A stretch of DNA of 64,000 bases, taken from the NCBI GenBank assembly GCA_035222895.1, contig JAVYIG010000888.1, positions 310,001-374,000 on the forward strand, written 5' to 3'. The stretch's first letter is position 1. Each line of letters starts with the position of its first letter. Of this stretch, positions 61,201 to 64,000 are shown piece by piece. The position numbers were made by a program, and so were the translations under genes. This DNA comes from Strongylocentrotus droebachiensis (Eukaryota > Echinodermata > Echinoidea > Camarodonta > Strongylocentrotidae). Under the pieces are notes generated by a model. It saw only the letters and a program-made list of their open reading frames with translations, made no database searches and was not told the DNA's origin.

Positions 61201-61572
61201 AATATTTTTAATTTTTCTTTGGTCATCTTTATTCTTTCTTTCTTCATTTATCTGCGCCTTTCCTTCACATTTATTTTCAACTATCCCAACTCTCCACAAT
61301 CTCACTGCGGCTTCATCCATTTCAGATTTGTTGTTGTTGTTGTTGAGTTTTAAGGCTGACCAATCTAAAAAGATTATTTCTGCCTGGCTGTGCTTTTTTT
61401 TTTGTTTTAGTTGTTCATCACTGATGATTAGATGGTACTGTTTCTTTTCCTCTTCAGTGGGTATCATGCTGTGCCCGTACTGTGCAGCCTCCGTTTATTC
61501 GATGGTGCGGGCAATAATTTTAGGTGTCGACCATGAACAGGGTGCGAGTATTTTATTATCAATAGGGGTTAA
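58279..61572. other. 5' flank of the receptor gene; no other gene seen
   Basis: The sequence before the ATG at 58278 is AT-rich and unique. A CpG-richer patch at about 59250..59530 lies about 1 kb upstream of the start and might contain the promoter, but no core element is decisive. A CTT run occurs at about 61075..61111. A 245-codon frame at 60971..61708 is low-complexity and overlaps the LINE tail. Confidence 0.4.
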
Positions 61573-61652
61573 CTTCTTCTTCTTCTGTTATACTCCTCAA
61601 CGTTCCGTAAGGAACCAAGCGAGGAGGATGAGGGGGTGCGCATTGTGCTTGT

Positions 61653-62669
61653 TTAGTTCTTATTGCTTGAGTCTTGGTTGCGGAAAAAGTTGGTTGCTTG
61701 GAGTTTGAAGGTGTCGATGTTCGTGGTCCTTTGGATGTCGGAGGGTAGTGAGTTCCAGTCCTTGATGGTACGTGGAATGTAGGAGTGTTTAAAACAATTG
61801 GTGCGGGTGGAGTATTGGATGAAGGAGTTTCCTGAGGTACGTCTGGTACGTGGCTCGTGTAGCTGGACGCAGGTAGTCCGACACCGGCAGGGCCAAGTGC
61901 CCCCCCCCCCCAAGGCTTTGTGCAATATACAGACCCTCAAAACTTTCCTTCGAATGGAAAGCAAATCCCATCCTAACCCCACCATTAATTTTGTCGCGCT
62001 GGTAGTTTGCCTGTAGTCATTGCATACCATTCTGGCTGCCCTTCTTTGAACCTTGCCAATTTACTGCGTGTGTTCTTTGGTATATGGGTCCCAGACACTA
62101 GAACTATATTCTACAATTGGACGGACTAGGGTTGTGTAAGCTAAGGATTTAGTTTGTTTAGTACATGATATAAGGTTTCTACGGATGAACCCATTGACCT
62201 TATTTGCAGATGATGTTATGTTAGAAATATGTTTGTCCCACTTTAGATCATTGGAGATCTCTACCCCAAGGTACGAGTGAGAGGGGGTTTCCTGTAATAC
62301 GGTACCTCCAATGGTGTACTTGGTTATTACAGGGGATCTAGAAGCGTTAAATCTAAGAACATGACATTTTTGGGGGTTTAGTTGCATTTGCCACTTATCC
62401 ACCCATGCAGAAAGTCTGTCAAGGTCGTCCTGTAGTCTGGTAGCGTCAAGTTGAGTTTTGATGCCAGAGTATAAGATACAGTCGTCAGCGTATAGTCGTA
62501 CAGTCGAGGATAACTCGTCCGGTATGTCGTTAACGTAGATTAGAAAGAGTAAAGGTCCGAGCACTGTCCCTTGAGGAACGCCCGACTTAACCCTAACCCA
62601 CTGTGAATGTTCTCCCGGGCCCCCAATACTACCCGTTGGTGCCTGTCTTGTAAGAAAGATGAGATCCAC
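61653..62669 (-). pseudogene. LINE ORF2, C-terminal reverse transcriptase and tail domain
   Basis: In a second frame the reverse transcriptase continues: SGVPQGTVLGPLLFLIYVND (motif B), YADDCILY (motif C with the catalytic Asp pair), LNPQKCHVLRF and SYLGVEISNDLKW. An in-frame TAA at 62061..62063 interrupts it, directly before KVQRRAARMVCNDY. The same frame then runs to the natural-looking end at 61653 after RTIKDWNSLP and FKLQATNFF, a usual finish for this class. One frameshift and one nonsense codon mark the copy as dead. Confidence 0.85.
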
Positions 62670-64000
62670 CTGTTGGTTTTCCCATTGATACCGTACTGAT
62701 TTAGTTTAAGGATGAGACGATGATGGGGCACAGTGTCGAACGCTTTAGAAAAGTCAGTAACGATCATGTCAGTCTGGGTCCGTTTGTCGAGAGAAAGGGT
62801 AAGGTCGTGCATGGTTTGGATTAGTTGGGATTCACAGGAATGACCTTTCCTAAATCCGTGTTGGTATTTACTGAGTACGTTGTACGATTCAAGATGGTTC
62901 ATTATATGGGAGTGTACAACATGTTCTAATAGTTTACAGCATACAGAAGTGAGGGATATTGGTCGGTAGTTTTCTGGTTTAGTTCTATCACCCTTTTTGT
63001 GGATAGGTGTGATGTTGGCTTTACGCCAGTCTTCGGGTACATTGCCTGTGTCAAGAGATGCTTGGAAGATTTTGGAAAGAAGTGGCGCCAATTCCTGGGA
63101 AAACTCTTTTAGGATGCGGGGGGAAATCTCGTCAACCCCGGAAGCTTTTTTCGGATCTAAGTTCTTCAAGAGTTTTTCAATACCTGGAGTATGAATGATT
63201 ATATTGTCTATACCTAAAATATTAGATTGCGGAAGATTTGGAAGGGTTTGTAGGTTTTCTGTGGTGAAGACTGAACGAAAATATTCATTGAGTATTTCGG
63301 CCTTCTGCCTGTCCTCTGATGTGAGGATACCCTTTTCTTTTAAGGCAGGTACTCCAGAGGAGTCCTTCCTGAGGCTTTTGACGAAAGACCAGCTTTTGAC
63401 GAAAGACCAGAACTGTTTTTTTGATTCCAAGCAAAATTCTCTAATGTGTTTTCTGTAAGCAGATCTGGTCAACTTATGGGTCTCTTTTCTGATTTCTCTG
63501 AAACTCTCCCAGTCACAGTCGTTTCCTGAATTTCTGGCCTTGTTATAGGCCCGTTGTTTGCGTCTATGCATTCGCTTGATTTTTGGGGTTATCCAAGGGG
63601 TTTTGTTCTGTTTACTAATGACCTTAGTGGGAATGAAATTATCCATAATGTTCTTCAGTCGAGTCTTGAAGACATTCCATAGATGTTCAACAGACTCAGT
63701 GTTTGAAATTGTAGCACAGACTTCCTCACCAAAATTGTTCAATTCTGTTTTCATTCCTGTTTTGTCTGCTTTGGCATACAGGTAACCACGACGTGGTTTA
63801 GATTTAGAAATTTTTGGTGATGTGTTTATAACAAGCATGGGAATCCCGTCATGATCACTTATCCCAGGTAAGATGGTAGATTTTTCGACTAGGGTAGGAT
63901 TGTTGGTGAAGAAAAGATCGAGTATGTTTGATTGTCTTGTGGGATCAGTAACTATTTGTTGTAAGTTATGATCGTTTGCCAAGTCAATCATTTTGATGAC
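62600..64000 (-). pseudogene. LINE ORF2, endonuclease end and N-terminal reverse transcriptase
   Basis: This frame is open from the window edge. It shows the endonuclease SDHD motif, PITPIHKKGD-type sequence as NITPIHKKGDRTKPENYRPI, the palm lead-in YRPISLTSVCCKLLE, FRKGHSCESQL, and the catalytic DFSKAFDTVPHHRL (motif A). The frame is lost between the phrases QRVVLGAREN and VKSGVPQG, around 62590..62640, by a small insertion or deletion. An 18-bp direct duplication at 63374..63391 and 63392..63409 repeats the residues SFVKSW in frame. The frameshift makes this copy unable to give a full polyprotein. Confidence 0.85.

Larger units (their letters stand above)
61573..64000 (-). mobile_element. 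CR1/L2-like non-LTR retrotransposon, 3' part, decayed
   Basis: On the minus strand the window edge enters the end of an endonuclease domain (SDHDGIP). It passes through a linker rich in basic residues (KIKRMHRRKQRAYNKARN) into a reverse transcriptase, then a C-terminal region ending at a stop (61653). A 3' tail of GAA repeats follows (CTTCTTCTTCTTCTG on plus at 61573..61587). The 5' part lies outside the window. The superfamily call rests on domain order and the simple-repeat tail. Confidence 0.92.

Noticed and set aside
60971-61708. Longest plus-strand open frame outside the LINE (245 codons), leucine/serine/phenylalanine-rich
   Set aside because: It is built from CTT and TTTC-type repeats, then runs into the antisense of the LINE tail. 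No domain, no codon signal.

Overview
This is an animal genome window, AT-rich, with long introns, microsatellites and very many short transposons. The repeats point to a marine deuterostome, most likely an echinoderm such as a sea urchin: tRNA-derived SINEs, small inverted-repeat elements whose ends read like GGGGGGTGTTTCATAAAG or TACAGTCAAACCTG, and a non-LTR retrotransposon with a GAA-type tail. This assignment rests on memory of such genomes, not on a search.

The window holds one convincing cellular gene, on the minus strand from 58278 down to at least 33528. Its first coding exon (58278..57348) encodes a complete seven-transmembrane receptor resembling the leucine-rich-repeat receptor (LGR) lineage of class A. 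Three further exons (52002..51785, 50075..49840, 33720..33528) have good splice sites and join in matching phase. They encode a flexible cytoplasmic linker and then the N-lobe, hinge and catalytic loop of a protein-kinase-like domain. The beta3 lysine and the HRD aspartate are both replaced, so the domain is best read as a pseudokinase. The product is therefore a predicted GPCR-pseudokinase fusion of at least 526 residues, and it is the main discovery here. A weak candidate for the next exon lies at 1999..1925; the rest of the C-lobe is not found and is probably outside the window.

Layout: 1-33.5 kb lies downstream of exon 4 and is probably intron. It contains tandem duplications, two SINE-like units, MITEs, microsatellites and a broken unrecognised coding remnant at about 8.5-9.0 kb split by a MITE. 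From 33.7 to 49.8 kb is intron 3, packed with elements: a TAA/TTA-flanked pair, three TTAA-flanked families, and one element nested inside another. Introns 2 and 1 (50.1-51.8 kb and 52.0-57.3 kb) hold A/G-rich sequence, a threefold tandem repeat, a MITE and a composite foldback/SINE unit bounded by 12-bp direct repeats. From 58.3 to 61.5 kb is the gene's 5' flank. From 61.57 kb to the right edge is the 3' part of a decayed CR1/L2-like LINE on the minus strand.

No rRNA, functional tRNA, operon or CRISPR array is seen. All repeat boundaries and domain calls were made by reading; no alignment was run.
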